Positions 10,444 to 21,061 of a stretch of DNA of 64,000 nucleotides are shown in pieces. The stretch covers positions 19,296,501 to 19,360,500 of the forward strand of contig JBOZIK010000001.1 in the NCBI GenBank assembly GCA_051453625.1. Direction: 5' to 3'. The notes under the pieces are model-generated. The model saw only the letters and a program-made list of their open reading frames with translations. It ran no database searches and had not been told where the DNA came from. Position 1 is the first letter of the stretch, and the number at the start of each line of letters is the position of its first letter. Source of the DNA: Welwitschia mirabilis. Lineage: Eukaryota; Gnetophyta; Gnetopsida; Welwitschiales. Both the position numbers and the translations under genes were made by a program.

Positions 10444-10679
10444 CAGTGTTCTCGGCTCTCGGTGAGTACTTGTCGAGTCGCGAGTTTTTTCAAGCTCGCG
10501 AGTCGGGTGAGGACAGACTCGCTGAGTGCGAGTCTGCACAGGAAACTCACGAGTCTCTGCTTGACTCGCGTGTCTCGGCAAGTCTCGCGAGTCAGCGCAA
10601 GTCAATGCGAGTCAGCGTGGGTGTGGGGGAAAAATGTTTCTTTTAAAAAAACTGATTTTTTAACTGAGTAACAGCGGGC
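10444..10679 (+). mobile_element. MITE-like repeat M2 inside ORF3 of Copia E
   Basis: Starts CAGTGTTCTCGGCTCTCGG and carries the same GAGTCGCGAG, GACTCGC and GTCTCGCGAGTC words as M1 in the same order, then a T-rich tail near 10635-10660. It falls within the ORF3 reading frame, so it inserted after Copia E did. The far end is lost in the 10680-10779 gap. Confidence 0.6.
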
Positions 10680-10779
10680 NNNNNNNNNNNNNNNNNNNNN
10701 NNNNNNNNNNNNNNNNNNNNNNNNNNNNNNNNNNNNNNNNNNNNNNNNNNNNNNNNNNNNNNNNNNNNNNNNNNNNNNN

Positions 10780-11253
10780 TCTTCTTCACACATTTCCTTG
10801 CGTCAACGGATAGCCGGTTGGACGTCCCAAGTTAAATAGTCGGACGTTCCATTTTTAATCGGAACATAACAGGTAATCTGAAACAGGATCCGGACGTCCT
10901 GGGCAAGGAATTCGGACGACCAGTATAAATAACAGAATACAGGGTCGGACGCCCTGTGATAAGGAGGTCGGACGTCCCAATACAAATAATAGTGTACAGG
11001 GTCGGACGTCCCGTGATAGGAGGTCGGACGTCCCAGTACAAATAACAGTGTACAGGGTCAGATGGCCCGTGATAGGAGGTCGGACGTCCCAGGTTTCAAG
11101 GCCGGACATCCCAGTACAATTTATAAAGAGTCTTTTATTTCCTAGATTTGGCCTGAGTTCATTTGACTGGAATTGCTTTAAGATCTCAAGCTCGGACTTT
11201 GAAGTGGGAATAATTTTGTCACCTCATCATTGAAATAGACTTGTTACTCAACA
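10780..11253 (-). repeat. 5' LTR fragment of Copia E
   Basis: Matches about 8686-9188 of the 3' LTR, including the outer end ACTCAACA (11246-11253) and the GGACGTCC array. Here only about three repeat units are present (starts 10940, 10997, 11053), with six exact GGACGTCC words. A 100-N gap of unknown size (10680-10779) separates it from M2, so the R/U5 part of this LTR, the primer site and gag are not seen. Confidence 0.78.
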
Positions 11254-11762
11254 ACTACTAGATGCATTGCCCCTCCCTCGTGTGGCCTTAAGCTTTTTTC
11301 TATATGTTTGCGCCTCTTTATGTGCTTGAGGAGTCTCTTCCCTAACAACAGTAAATTGTTATGCATCCTGTTCTAGTTGTAAAAGCTCCTCCTCAGTGAA
11401 TAAATCATCATGGCTAGGAGTAATCATTGCACCCCTAGCCATCTCCTCCTCCTCCTCCTTGTCACTGTAATCATAGTCATCTGAATCATCATCAACATCC
11501 ATGCCCTCATATCCAACNNNNNNNNNNNNNNNNNNNNNNNNNNNNNNNNNNNNNNNNNNNNNNNNNNGTCATTTGGAGGTGCATCAAGAAGAGGCAAAGT
11601 AGGACAATCTTCCTTTGGAGGACATCCTACTTCCTTTGCTTCCCTCTGTGCATGTGCATGAGAAGTAGAAGCTCCATCAGTACTAGTTAAATGTACATGT
11701 GCATGTGGATCATCATCAACAGTGGCAAGAACCCAATCATAAATAGGCTTAGAAGCATGGAC

Positions 11763-12091
11763 ATTTTTGAAGTCCACATCATTATGCTTGTTGTCATTAA
11801 TGGCACTAGTAGCCCTCAAGATATCTTTTTGTATTAACTTTAGATTGTAATGAACAAATACAAGATTGTTTAACCTCTCTGNNNNNNNNNNNNNNNNNNN
11901 NNNNNNNNNNNNNNNNNNNNNNNNNNNNNNNNNNNNNNNNNNNNNNNNNNNNNNNNNNNNNNNNNNNNNNNNNNNNNNNNNATTTTTGAAGTCCACATCA
12001 TTATGCTTGTTGTCATTAATGGCACTAGTAGCCCTCAAGATATCTAACTTTAGATTGTAATGAACAAATACAAGATTGTTTAACCTCTCTG
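11763..12091 (-). repeat. Duplicated flank around a 100-N gap in the hAT gene
   Basis: The 119 bp at 11763-11881 and the 110 bp at 11982-12091 are the same sequence apart from a 9-bp in-frame insertion (codons for Ile-Gln-Lys). The gap between them (11882-11981) is exactly 100 N, the usual placeholder. Either two haplotypes were laid end to end or there is a small tandem duplication; the former is likelier. Confidence 0.8.
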
Positions 12092-13008
12092 TAGTGAGCC
12101 TGTTATGTTTTTTAGAGTGAATGTGTTCAAATACACTCCAATTCCTTTCACAACCTACATCAACATGAAAATGCCAATAATTAATGACATCTAAAATTAC
12201 TCCAAAATGCACAAAAACACTTAATTGTATTAGAATACAATAAAATTGAATGTGCAAAATTGCAAAAATGCAGCCAACTGACCAAATGCATTGCAAGGTT
12301 GGGTAGATATTCTTATGGTTAGTTGTTGTAGATTTGAAACTTTTGTTCCAAAATGAAGGCACTAATCATCTAGAATGATAAACAATAAAATTAGAATCAT
12401 TGAAAGTTAGAGAAGAAGACTAGTAGTCTAGTACTCTACGGTACTAAAGCGAAAAATTACTAACTAAAAAGCAAAAGTATATCATGATAATTGTAAATTG
12501 TAAAGTTTACCAGGTATACATTCATTAACTCCTAATTCACTTAAGGCCATCATAAATGCTGGGCAATCTCTCTTCCTGTGTCTCCTTAGCTCATTTATAA
12601 CTTGTANNNNNNNNNNNNNNNNNNNNNNNNNNNNNNNNNNNNNNNNNNNNNNNNNNNNNNNNNNNNNNNNNNNNNNNNNNNNNNNNNNNNNNNNNNNNNN
12701 NNNNNNNNNNNNNNNNNNNNNNNNNNNNNNNNNNNNNNNNNNNNNNNNNNNNNNNNNNNNNNNNNNNNNNNNNNNNNNNNNNNNNNNNNNNNNNNNNNNT
12801 TGCTTGCTTGCAAGCATGTAAGTCTCAACTTGACTTTTGGCCTTCTCCATGGCATCATAAATAAATCCCATAGAAGGTCTCTCACTGTTTATGATACGTA
12901 ACACCTTCACTAAGGGATTAGTGATTTGTAGAAACAAAATCATCATCTCATTTATTATGTTAATGTGAAGAATTCAAAAAAATAGAGGTTGAAATTGGGA
13001 TTACTTAC

Positions 13009-13314
13009 ATGTACACTATTCTCCATATCACACCAAAAATGTGTTTCATCAAACACTACTCTTTTAGCAACCTTTGTTGAAGGAAGTTGTTTAATCTTGT
13101 TCAATTTTTCAGAATCCCTCCATTCTCCACTAATAAACATGTTCATCAAAGCACTTGTCCTTTCGGATAAGGAATCCAAGAGAATAAAATTGGTGGCAAA
13201 CCTTATTGTACAAGGCCTGATGAGTTCATTGCCATGTGAAAATTGCAAAAAGAAATGATGAACATGTTGGTGCAAGTAAATGAACTTGGAGATAATTTTT
13301 GCATGTCTCACAAC
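13009..13314 (-). pseudogene. hAT transposase exon 3
   Basis: 102 codons with no stop: VVRHAKIISKFIYLHQHVHH, ELIRPCTIRFATNFILLDSL and KRVVFDETHFWCDMENSVH. It corresponds to the family's region with ELLRPGITRFATNFL.L.SL...FW. It ends with the donor GTAAGTAA. Confidence 0.87.
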
Positions 13315-13427
13315 CTGGAAAAAGGAAAGATGTTAATTACTAGTCCCATTGAGCCATAACGTAATAGGCCACAAAGCCACAACCACAACATTGATAATGT
13401 CATTATTGAAATTCACTAAAATTTTAC

Positions 13428-13571
13428 CATGGTAATCCACTGAATTTTTCCTATGTCTTCACGAAGAAGGTGAAGGCAATGTGTAACATGGGGTGTCCAA
13501 TAAATTGTTGGACAAGAAGTCATTAGAATCCAACCAGCTACAACAAAGGAGGCGACATTATCTATGATAAC
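13428..13571 (-). pseudogene. hAT transposase exon 2
   Basis: Exactly 48 codons between an AG acceptor and a GT donor. It reads VIIDNVASFVVAGW, then IYWTPHVTHCLHLL and REDIGKIQWITM. This matches the DUF659 core VVTDNA.NY..AG......YWTPCAAHCIDLMLEDIGKI. No stop is present. Confidence 0.87.
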
Positions 13572-13669
13572 CTAATTAACATTAATGTAAAATAATAGAT
13601 ATTAAAGAATGAAAATTATTCAATACAATTGAATTAACAATCATAAAATTCCAAGCTTGAAAAACTTAC

Positions 13670-14623
13670 TTGAACTTCATTCTTTGCACCAGTGTCCTCA
13701 ATGCATTCTCTAATGACCCCAAACAAGTATTCAACATTTGTTACATGCTTTGATGCATCTATGCTTTTTAAAAAAATGATTCCAAATGCAAAGCCAACCA
13801 AAAAATTTAATAAAGTTTTACTTCTCTCATCTTTGCAACCATCACATATTAAACTACAACCCTTTTCTTGACATGTTGCACCGTGGTTTTGTAACATGCT
13901 GTCAGTGTCAGATTTAGCTTCATCAAGCCAGTTTGTTCTTGCTTTAGTATATATTGGGGGTTTGAAATCAGGCCCTGCTTTGTAAATTGCATTACACATT
14001 TCTTTTAACATGGCAATAGGACGAAAAGGATTAAGAGGCAACATGTGAAAATACTAAGATTTAGCCATTCTCTTCTTGGCATCATGCATCAGTTTTTTCA
14101 TTTGTGGAGTGTTCTGCAATGTCTGTTGAAGTAATGAAGGAGAAGATGAATTTCGCATTCCTCCACCACTGCGACTTTTGCTTGTTTGAGCACTTGCTTG
14201 GCTAGACATAAGATCTATTTGCTCTTTATCCCTTTTTCAAATCCGAGGAGGAGGGGCATAAAATGTCTTGGTATGGCTTGAAGTATTTGTACTTACGGAA
14301 GAAGATCTCCCACCTTGAAAATTCGAATGAGAGTGAAATTTTTTCTGGTCTCTCTTTGCAATCATTTCTTTTGCCTGCCTAGAAGCATGCCTTTTTTTAT
14401 CCTTCTTTGCTATCATTGCCATACAGTCTTGCCTGTTTTCGTCATTGATTTCACCTGTTGGATTAGGACATTTGCAAATATCATGCCCTGTAATGCCTGC
14501 AATATGATATTTCAATTGTGTAACTCCTCCAAAAACACTCATATCACAAAACCTACAAATGACTTTTGTTGCTTTTGTTTCAACAGTATACCACTACCAA
14601 GCTTTATCTTTAGAGCGAACCAT
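13670..14623 (-). pseudogene. hAT transposase exon 1: BED finger and DUF659 start
   Basis: CRFCDMSVFGGVTQLKYHIAG followed by HDICKC gives the BED-type C2-H-C zinc-binding pattern (about 14545-14455). A Lys/Arg-rich linker follows (MAMIAKKDKKRHASRQ), then Ser-rich sequence. The DUF659 part includes CSLICDGCKDERSKTLLNFLV and GIIFLKSIDAS (about 13860-13750), equivalent to the usual TDGW...RPLLNFLV...FLKSVDAS. The exon ends NEVQ before a GTAAGT donor. Confidence 0.85.
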
Positions 14624-17030
14624 CTTCAAGACTCAAGAGAAATGAATCCTGTAAATAGCATTAATAACAGAAAACGAAGAAAAGGTAAGGATTCAAAATT
14701 TTGCAAACGTAAAACTAGATAAATAATTCATTACTAGAAGGGATTGTCCATAAACTTTGACAATGACTTGCAATAAAAGAAGCATATTTACTTTCTAGAT
14801 TATGGATATTTAATCTAGAAAAAAGCAAGGAAAGCAATAATTAAAAAACATAGAAGGAAGATATCATAGATATCAATCTAGAAGAAAGATATGTTTCTTA
14901 AATATTTTCCATACATCTTTTACTAAATATTCAATATTGATCATTTATTTCCATTTAATTAATGTCTAATATACATAACTATTTGCTTGTTTGAGTTATT
15001 CAACATATAAACTTTTATCTATGAAAAACTGCTAAAAAACAAAGGACAAAAAATTTCACAACTCCCACTAGCAATATGCCATGATATAGGGAGGGTACAA
15101 CATGACTTGGCTCAAGAAGCATAAAAGCATGAAAGCACCAAAGCATGATGGGATCATCCTGTACAATAACACCATTAACTTGGCCTGAAGATTTAGGCTT
15201 GTTAAAGGAAACATCATCATGCATAAGCATTGGAAAGTTTCTCTTCGCTTTATTGCATTTCCAACAAATTTGTTGTTGCTTCTTTCTCTTCTATCTGCCT
15301 CCACCTACATCTAGTGCCTCCTATCCTAGATGAAGATTCACTAAACTCAGAACATTATTCATTCTTTCGTTTTGAGAATATGAGGAACATCATCATAGCT
15401 CGTGATTGTAAAGGTATGGATACTAATGGCTATCACCACATGGCCAACTTTTTGGTAAGGCAACCAACAAGATTAATGGTTGTTCATCACCCTTCTAACC
15501 TACTCCTTCTGGTTCTACCACTGCAAAATCAAGAATCCACAATGCAACAAGAGCAATGAAACACAATATTAGGTGAATTCTTGAATCCTTCAAGCTGACA
15601 TTGCATCTCCTTAAGAGATCTACACCAATCTCTGCATAGCACCACTAGAGCTCAAACAAGGTTTTTAATTAAAAAAAAATCTATTTGGACCTTTGTGTTA
15701 TCTTCTCCTTTATTCCATTGCTAACACCTAGGAATCTAAACTGTAGTTGTGAATTGTTGATTCAAATTACGATCTAGGGTGATTTGGATCTCAAATTGGA
15801 AAACAAAAGCTCTGAATCTTTTTTGGATCAGGATTCCCTTTGGATCTTGATTTGGGGGCTTTGTATCGTGATCCATGTTGATCTGCTTTGCACGAATTTG
15901 AAGTGATCCATGATGATTTGAAGAGATCTACAAATATCCATAGAGATCCGCAAGGACGTAGAGAGATTTGCTTTTTTTTTTCGAGGTTAAACCCAATATA
16001 CATAGAATATTTGATCATTTGGACATTCTCAAGTAGGTGTAAATTGAATGATAAGAAGGAATATTTTAAAAGTGTTAAACTTCTACGGAAATATTTTAAA
16101 AGTTCTAGTTTCTTTTTCCAATTAAAGACTAGATTGATTTCATTAAGTTTTAAATTCAGTCCTAAGGTTTTTCTATGTTTATGATCTATAACAATTCGCA
16201 AAATGTGCATGAGCAATATGGCAATCCAGAATCTCCAAATTGTAAAAATGATTTGCGATCTGATCCACATTTTACAACTTTGATCCAAAATTAGCCTTCC
16301 GAAACTAATAACGAAAGTGGTGAAGCATAAAACAAGAAAAAGAAAAACAAGACAACCACAAGATACACATATTTACCTTGTGAAACCCTAGAGAGGGAAA
16401 CATGCAGAAGAGAGGGAAGAGCTCTTATCCTAGTTGTTGTCACCATACAACGTGTAAGTGTCCAAACCCGTTAAATAAGGTTAGAGTTTTAACCCATGCC
16501 AAGCTTAAGAACTCTAAATCTCTTTACTCACGAGTCTTGCCATAAACATTTGATTACAACACAAAAATGAACTATGAATGCAAATCCACCTTTACAACAT
16601 TACAACATAACATGAAAACTAACTCGAGATTTGGCTTCACACACTAGCATGCTTTTTTATTTTCTAATAAAAATTCAAAATATTATCTGCATTAGTGGGG
16701 CTTCTTGATTTTACAGCTTATGACAACTAGTTCAACCCACATATTGGAAAAGAGAGCAGTCCTAATAACAACTTTTTAACATGTTGGAAGTAACAACAAA
16801 TAACAACTCATAATAACATCTACCATTGGGACTCCTGTTATGTGTTTATGCTTATTGAAAAATGAGAATGTATGTAATAGCTAATCGGAGTTTAGTTAAA
16901 GTTACAACCTACATGAATAAACTACCTTATATAACAAATCAACGAATTCAAGATTTAAGACATGAGTCTCACCTGAAAATTGGGAGCAAGTGAGGCAATG
17001 AAGTAGCAATATTTTAAGAAAAGATTTAAA
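14624..17030. other. Upstream flank of hAT gene; no gene recognised
   Basis: AT-rich. A minus-strand stretch at about 15290-15060 includes a CxxC-like segment (ICWKCNKAKRNFPML) and continues open for about 70 codons, but no family was recognised. The 5' end of the hAT element should lie here; no terminus matching a known TIR was found. Confidence 0.4.
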
Positions 17031-18088
17031 AGTACATCGAGAAGTGTTTCAATGATGAGCAAGAAAAAGTCTACACCCTACTCAAGTACTTAGAAGTTGA
17101 AGTGAAATTGTGCACTAACTCTCTAAATCTGATTGATTCAAAAGATCTGAACAAGGCTTAAACTAGGTCTAGCTTGTGACATGTCCCAGTTTTTTTTGTG
17201 GGACGTCCGACTGTCATCAGCTCCTTATGAAGGGCTGACTATGGCTTGGGATGTCCTAGGTTTTGTATGAGATGTCTGAGATGAGGCTGGGACGTCCTAT
17301 CTTTTCTATTGGATGTTCGGGTTGCACAGGATGGAAATTTGCCATGAGGCTAGGATGTCTGGGATATTTAGTGGGATGTTCGGGAAGCGGAGTAAGGTGA
17401 ATGTTGGAGTAGAAATCCATTGCCGAAAGCGAGAAAGTTATTTCATTTAAAGTTCATCTACCTCCAACGGCTAGAAGTTTTTTACCTGAAGGCACACAGT
17501 TCAAGGCTACTTATTTTTTCTTCCATGATTTATGTATATTGTTTCCTTGTCCTGGTATAAATAGTTCGTAATCTTGTTGTAAAATGAGATAGTGAAAAAG
17601 AGATTCTCAAGCACCAATATTGGCATTCAATCCTGTCTGTCCTATATTCTGATCTAACCTAAGCATATTCTTGCCCATTCATTGTACCTCACGCTGATGT
17701 CAAGTGCAAGGAAGGCACGCCCTGATCAAAGCCTCTATTGAAGTCTTCTCTCTGAGCGCTGGGATAGAGCACTGGCAATATGTTGTACTGAATGAACCTT
17801 GGGTGAAGGGTTAGCTTGCTTTGTAAATTTGTGTGAAGCTGAAGGAACCAAAAGGCTGAAGGCTTTTTGTTGCCCCCTAAGAGGGGAGTAGGCTAGACAG
17901 CTGAACCACTATAAAAATCGCTAGTGCACTATTTATTATTTTGTGCTTCCGTTTTCCTTATTAAGTTTTAATATGATTCCCTTGTTAAATATAGATTCAA
18001 GTAGTTGTAAGCACAATTTAAGTTAAAAGTTTCTTTTTTAAAAGAAACCCTATTCATCCCCCCTCTAGGGTGATCCGCAATCCTAACA
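17031..18088 (+). repeat. 5' LTR of Copia D
   Basis: About 1058 bp. It holds a U3 array of GGACGTCC/GGATGTCC words (17190-17400), a TATAAATA box at 17556-17563, and the shared CCCTATTCATCCCCCC stretch with CTCTAGGG near 18045-18070, and ends CCTAACA. The first few bases differ from those of the 3' LTR (TGGAGGACATC), probably through mutation. Confidence 0.8.
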
Positions 18089-18090
18089 AT

Positions 18091-18102
18091 TGATATCAGA
18101 GC
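18091..18102 (+). promoter_or_regulatory. Primer-binding site of Copia D
   Basis: TGATATCAGAGC, one base from TGGTATCAGAGC, the site complementary to initiator methionine tRNA used by most plant Copia elements. It lies two bases inside the 5' LTR end. Confidence 0.85.
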
Positions 18103-18152
18103 CTAGGCGCTCTAGATTAGGGTTTTTATTGTGTTTGCAAGTGTTCTTAAAG

Positions 18153-19190
18153 ATGGCATCCACAAGTTACATAGAAGAATAATCCATCTCTAGGCCCCTC
18201 TTGTTTTCTGCCTTGAACTAGGCCTATTGGAAAACAAAAATGGCTACCTTCATGCAGTCTGTGGATTGTGATATCTAGGAAATGGTAGTGTTTGGTTACA
18301 CTCCTCCCACCAAGGAAGTCAATGGAAAACATGTTTCAAACCTTAGAAGTGAGTGCGATCCTGATGAAAAGAGAGATGCTCAAGTGAATGCTAAGGCTAT
18401 GAATGCATTAATATGTGCCTTGTCTTCTGAAGAATATAATTAAATAGTTCAATGAACAATAACTCAGGAGATTTGGGAGATCTTGAGGCTTGCTCATGAA
18501 GGGACCAATGTGGTCAAGAATGCTAAACTTCAAGTGTTAACCACTCAATTTGAAAATATTCAAATGGAAGATTCAGAAATTGTGGTAGAGTACACATCCA
18601 AATAAATGACATTGTGAATCGCATGTGGGGATTGGGAGAAGAAGTATTGTAGAACATAGTTGTTAGAAAAATTCTCAAAAACCTCATAAAGAAATTTTTG
18701 TCCAAAGTCACTGCCATAGAGGAAAGTAAAGATATTGACAAGATCCGGGTAGAAGAGCACAAAGGGTCTCTTATAGCAATTGAGTTATCCTTACAAACAT
18801 AGGAAGGGCCTCCCAAAAGGAAGAATATTGCTTTGAAAGCCTGTTTCGAGAATAAAGAAGCCAATCAATCTAGTGAAGATTTGGAGGATGATGACGTGGC
18901 ACTCTTGGCTAAAAATTGTAAAAGATTCCTTGGGAAAAAAGGAGGAAGAACTTCAAGACAATCATCTAAATGCGGTATGGACAAAGATAAGAATCCCTCT
19001 CTTTCTATTCAATGTGATGAATATAAGGGATATAGTTACATTGCCTCCGAATGTGCTAACACAAGGAACAAAAAGTCGAACAAGAGCAAAGGGGAAAAGG
19101 CATGGAAATCTACTTGGGATGATGAAGTTATTGGGTCCCAATCAAGCAAAGATGATGAACCACTCAGCTTTGGTTTAATCTCACTAACCT
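18153..19190 (+). pseudogene. Copia D gag
   Basis: Starts at the ATG of MASTSYIEE, 65 bp past the LTR. It shows the UBN2-type gag features FSALN.AYWKTKMATFMQS (about 18212-18265), TQEIWEILRLAHEGTNVVK (about 18462-18520) and LQVLTTQFENI. The zinc knuckle near 19010-19055 reads CDEYKGYSYIASEC, so the second Cys and the His are lost (CxxCxxxGHxxxxC expected). Stops occur within the first ten codons and several times later. Confidence 0.85.
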
Positions 19191-19625
19191 AAGAGGTTTA
19201 TGACACAATAGATTTTGGGTTTATTGCTAATGAAGAAGAGATTCTCAGTTTGAGGAAGATGTCTTAGTCGAAGCTTATGCAAAACTATATAATTTAAGTA
19301 TTGAACTTGGGGAGAAAAACCTTCTTCTGAATAAATAGGTAACTGAGCTAGAGATCAGGAAGAAAGATCCATCAGACAAGATCGAGACCCTTTTCAAAGA
19401 ATTAGGTCAAGCAAATAGAATTGTTGAACGTCTTGCCAAGGGAAAAGAGAATCTCGACATATTATTGGGAATAGGTAGGAGGCCATATGAGAAGTCTGGA
19501 ATTAGAACATCTTCTGGTATGTTTGCTACTCTCAATTTTGTTGGCTCAAACATTTACTATTGTTCTTGTAGAAGTACTAGTCTTAAATGCTTCTATTGCC
19601 AAGAGTATGACCATATTTAGTTTTC

Positions 19626-20870
19626 TTGTTCAATAATCTTAGATTTCAAAGCAAAACTGCAAATGTTCGTCCAAAGCCTAAGACAAGGAAGAGCAACTGG
19701 CAATGGGTAAGAAAGGATTCTCTGAAATCCCTATGTGCTCGTATTGCTTTTAATGTTCAAATGAGCATAAAATGGTATCTGGATAGTGGTTGTTCCTGGC
19801 ACATGACTGGGGACAAAAACCTATTTGCATCATTCTAAGAATAGGATGGAGGAGAAGTAACTTTTGCTGACAACAACAAAGGACATATTGTTGGTAAGGG
19901 ACCCACAACCGACAATGAACATCATCTAGTAATTCATGATGTTTATCTTATGAATGGTGTTAGACATAATCATTTGAGTATTTCGCAAGATTGTAATCGA
20001 GGTAATGTAGTTTCCTTCTATAAAGATAAATGTGTGATTAAAAATGCTTCTACTAATAATGTCGTTCAAACAAGTAATAGGTCCAAGTGCATGTATGTAA
20101 TTGGTGACAAAGACAAGGGTAGTGAAGGATGTTTTATAGTGCAGGCAGAAGAGGTGGACCTTTGGCATAGGAGAGTAGGCCGCATGAACTTCAAAGACCT
20201 TAGGACTATCAACTTATATAAGATTGTTTATGGTATTCCAAAGTTGAAAGTGTAGCAAGCTAAGGTATGTGATTCTTGCTTAAAAGGTAAAACCACAAGA
20301 CCAAGCTTTAAACCCAAAAGGAATATAAATTCTAGTAAACCTCTTGTTCTTATTCATATGGTTTTGCTTGGGCCAACACAGTCAAGAAGCATAGGAGGTA
20401 AGAGATATTTTCTTGTGGTGGTAGATGATTTTTTTGAGCAAGGATTGGACATTTGACATTTTTGTTTAGGTGTGCAAGAGGATTTAGAATGAGAAAGGGT
20501 ACACCATAAAACGCATACAGTCTGATCATGGTGGTGAGTTTGAAAATGAGAAATTTGAGAATTTCTGTGTAGCAATGGAATTCATCATCAGTTCTTGGCT
20601 CCTCGAACCCCTCAGCAAAATGGTGTAGCTGAGTGTAAAAACAAAGTTTTGATTGAGAGGGCAAGAACAATGCTAAATGAGCATTCTCGACCTCAACGCT
20701 TTTGGGCTGAAGCAGTCAGTACAACTTGCTATGTTAGCAACATAATTTTTCTAAGATCTGGCCTAAAACAAACGACATACAGGCTATGGTTTGGTAAGAA
20801 GCACAATTTAAGTTATTTCAAAGTTTTTGAAAGTAAGTGTTTGATACCCAAAGACAAAGGTTAGATAGGA
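19626..20870 (+). pseudogene. Copia D protease and integrase
   Basis: The protease active site is preserved as WYLDSGCSWHMTGD (about 19771-19815). The pre-integrase block is DLWHRRVGRMNFKDL (about 20158), with CDSCLKGKTTRPSF (about 20272) as the end of the zinc finger. The integrase core follows, with FLVVVDDF (about 20410) holding the first acidic residue, PQQNGVAECKNKVLIERARTM (about 20608-20670), and FWAEAVSTTCYVSN. The third acidic residue (E of NG.AE) is present. Frameshifts lie near 20450-20580, and the frame ends after CLIPKDKG at about 20863. Confidence 0.88.
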
Positions 20871-21061
20871 AACTTTGAATCTAAATCTGCTGGTAAAGGC
20901 ATATAGAGTTTATAATAAAGCTTCCTATAAAGTTGAGGAGACATCCTATGTAAGGGTTGAAGGAAGTAATTCAACCAATGTAGGGACAAAAAAGACGAAT
21001 GAGGGCATTTGTATTCCCTCCATCTCTCAAATTGCTACTGAAGCTCAAGCCTCTACCTCAA

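Larger units (their letters stand above)
8106..11253 (-). mobile_element. Copia element E (SIRE-like, internally deleted)
   Basis: A minus-strand LTR element. The 3' LTR is 8106-9188, preceded on its own strand by a polypurine tract (9189-9205). A 5' LTR fragment is 10780-11253, with the same outer end (TGTTGAGTAAC on the minus strand). Flanking 5-mers ATTAC (8101-8105) and ACTAC (11254-11258) differ by one base and are the likely target-site duplication. What is readable between the LTRs is a piece of accessory ORF3 and an inserted MITE-like repeat; gag and pol are absent or hidden in the 9222-10144 gap. It landed about 100 bp beyond the stop codon of the hAT transposase pseudogene. Confidence 0.78.
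11359..14623 (-). pseudogene. hAT-superfamily transposase, multi-exon, degenerate
   Basis: A BED-DUF659-hAT transposase with its intron structure still readable. The chosen start (14623) precedes MVRSKDKAW and the BED finger. Stops occur at the tenth codon (Trp-stop-Trp) and near 14239 and 14045. Exon 1 13670-14623, exon 2 13428-13571 and exon 3 13009-13314 have GT donors and AG acceptors that keep the frame. Exon 4 begins near 12935 and enters a gap (12607-12799). The dimerisation block CERNWSVFEHIHSKKHNRL lies at about 12150-12094. The frame ends in an acidic tail, DDDSDDYDYSDKEEEEE, with a stop at 11359-11361. The enzyme class cuts and pastes hAT elements, but this copy cannot make full-length protein. 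Confidence 0.88.

Noticed and set aside
9176-10550. Long open frames through the 923-N gap
   Set aside because: They consist of N. Only the 10145-10443 end has real sequence, and that is reported as ORF3.
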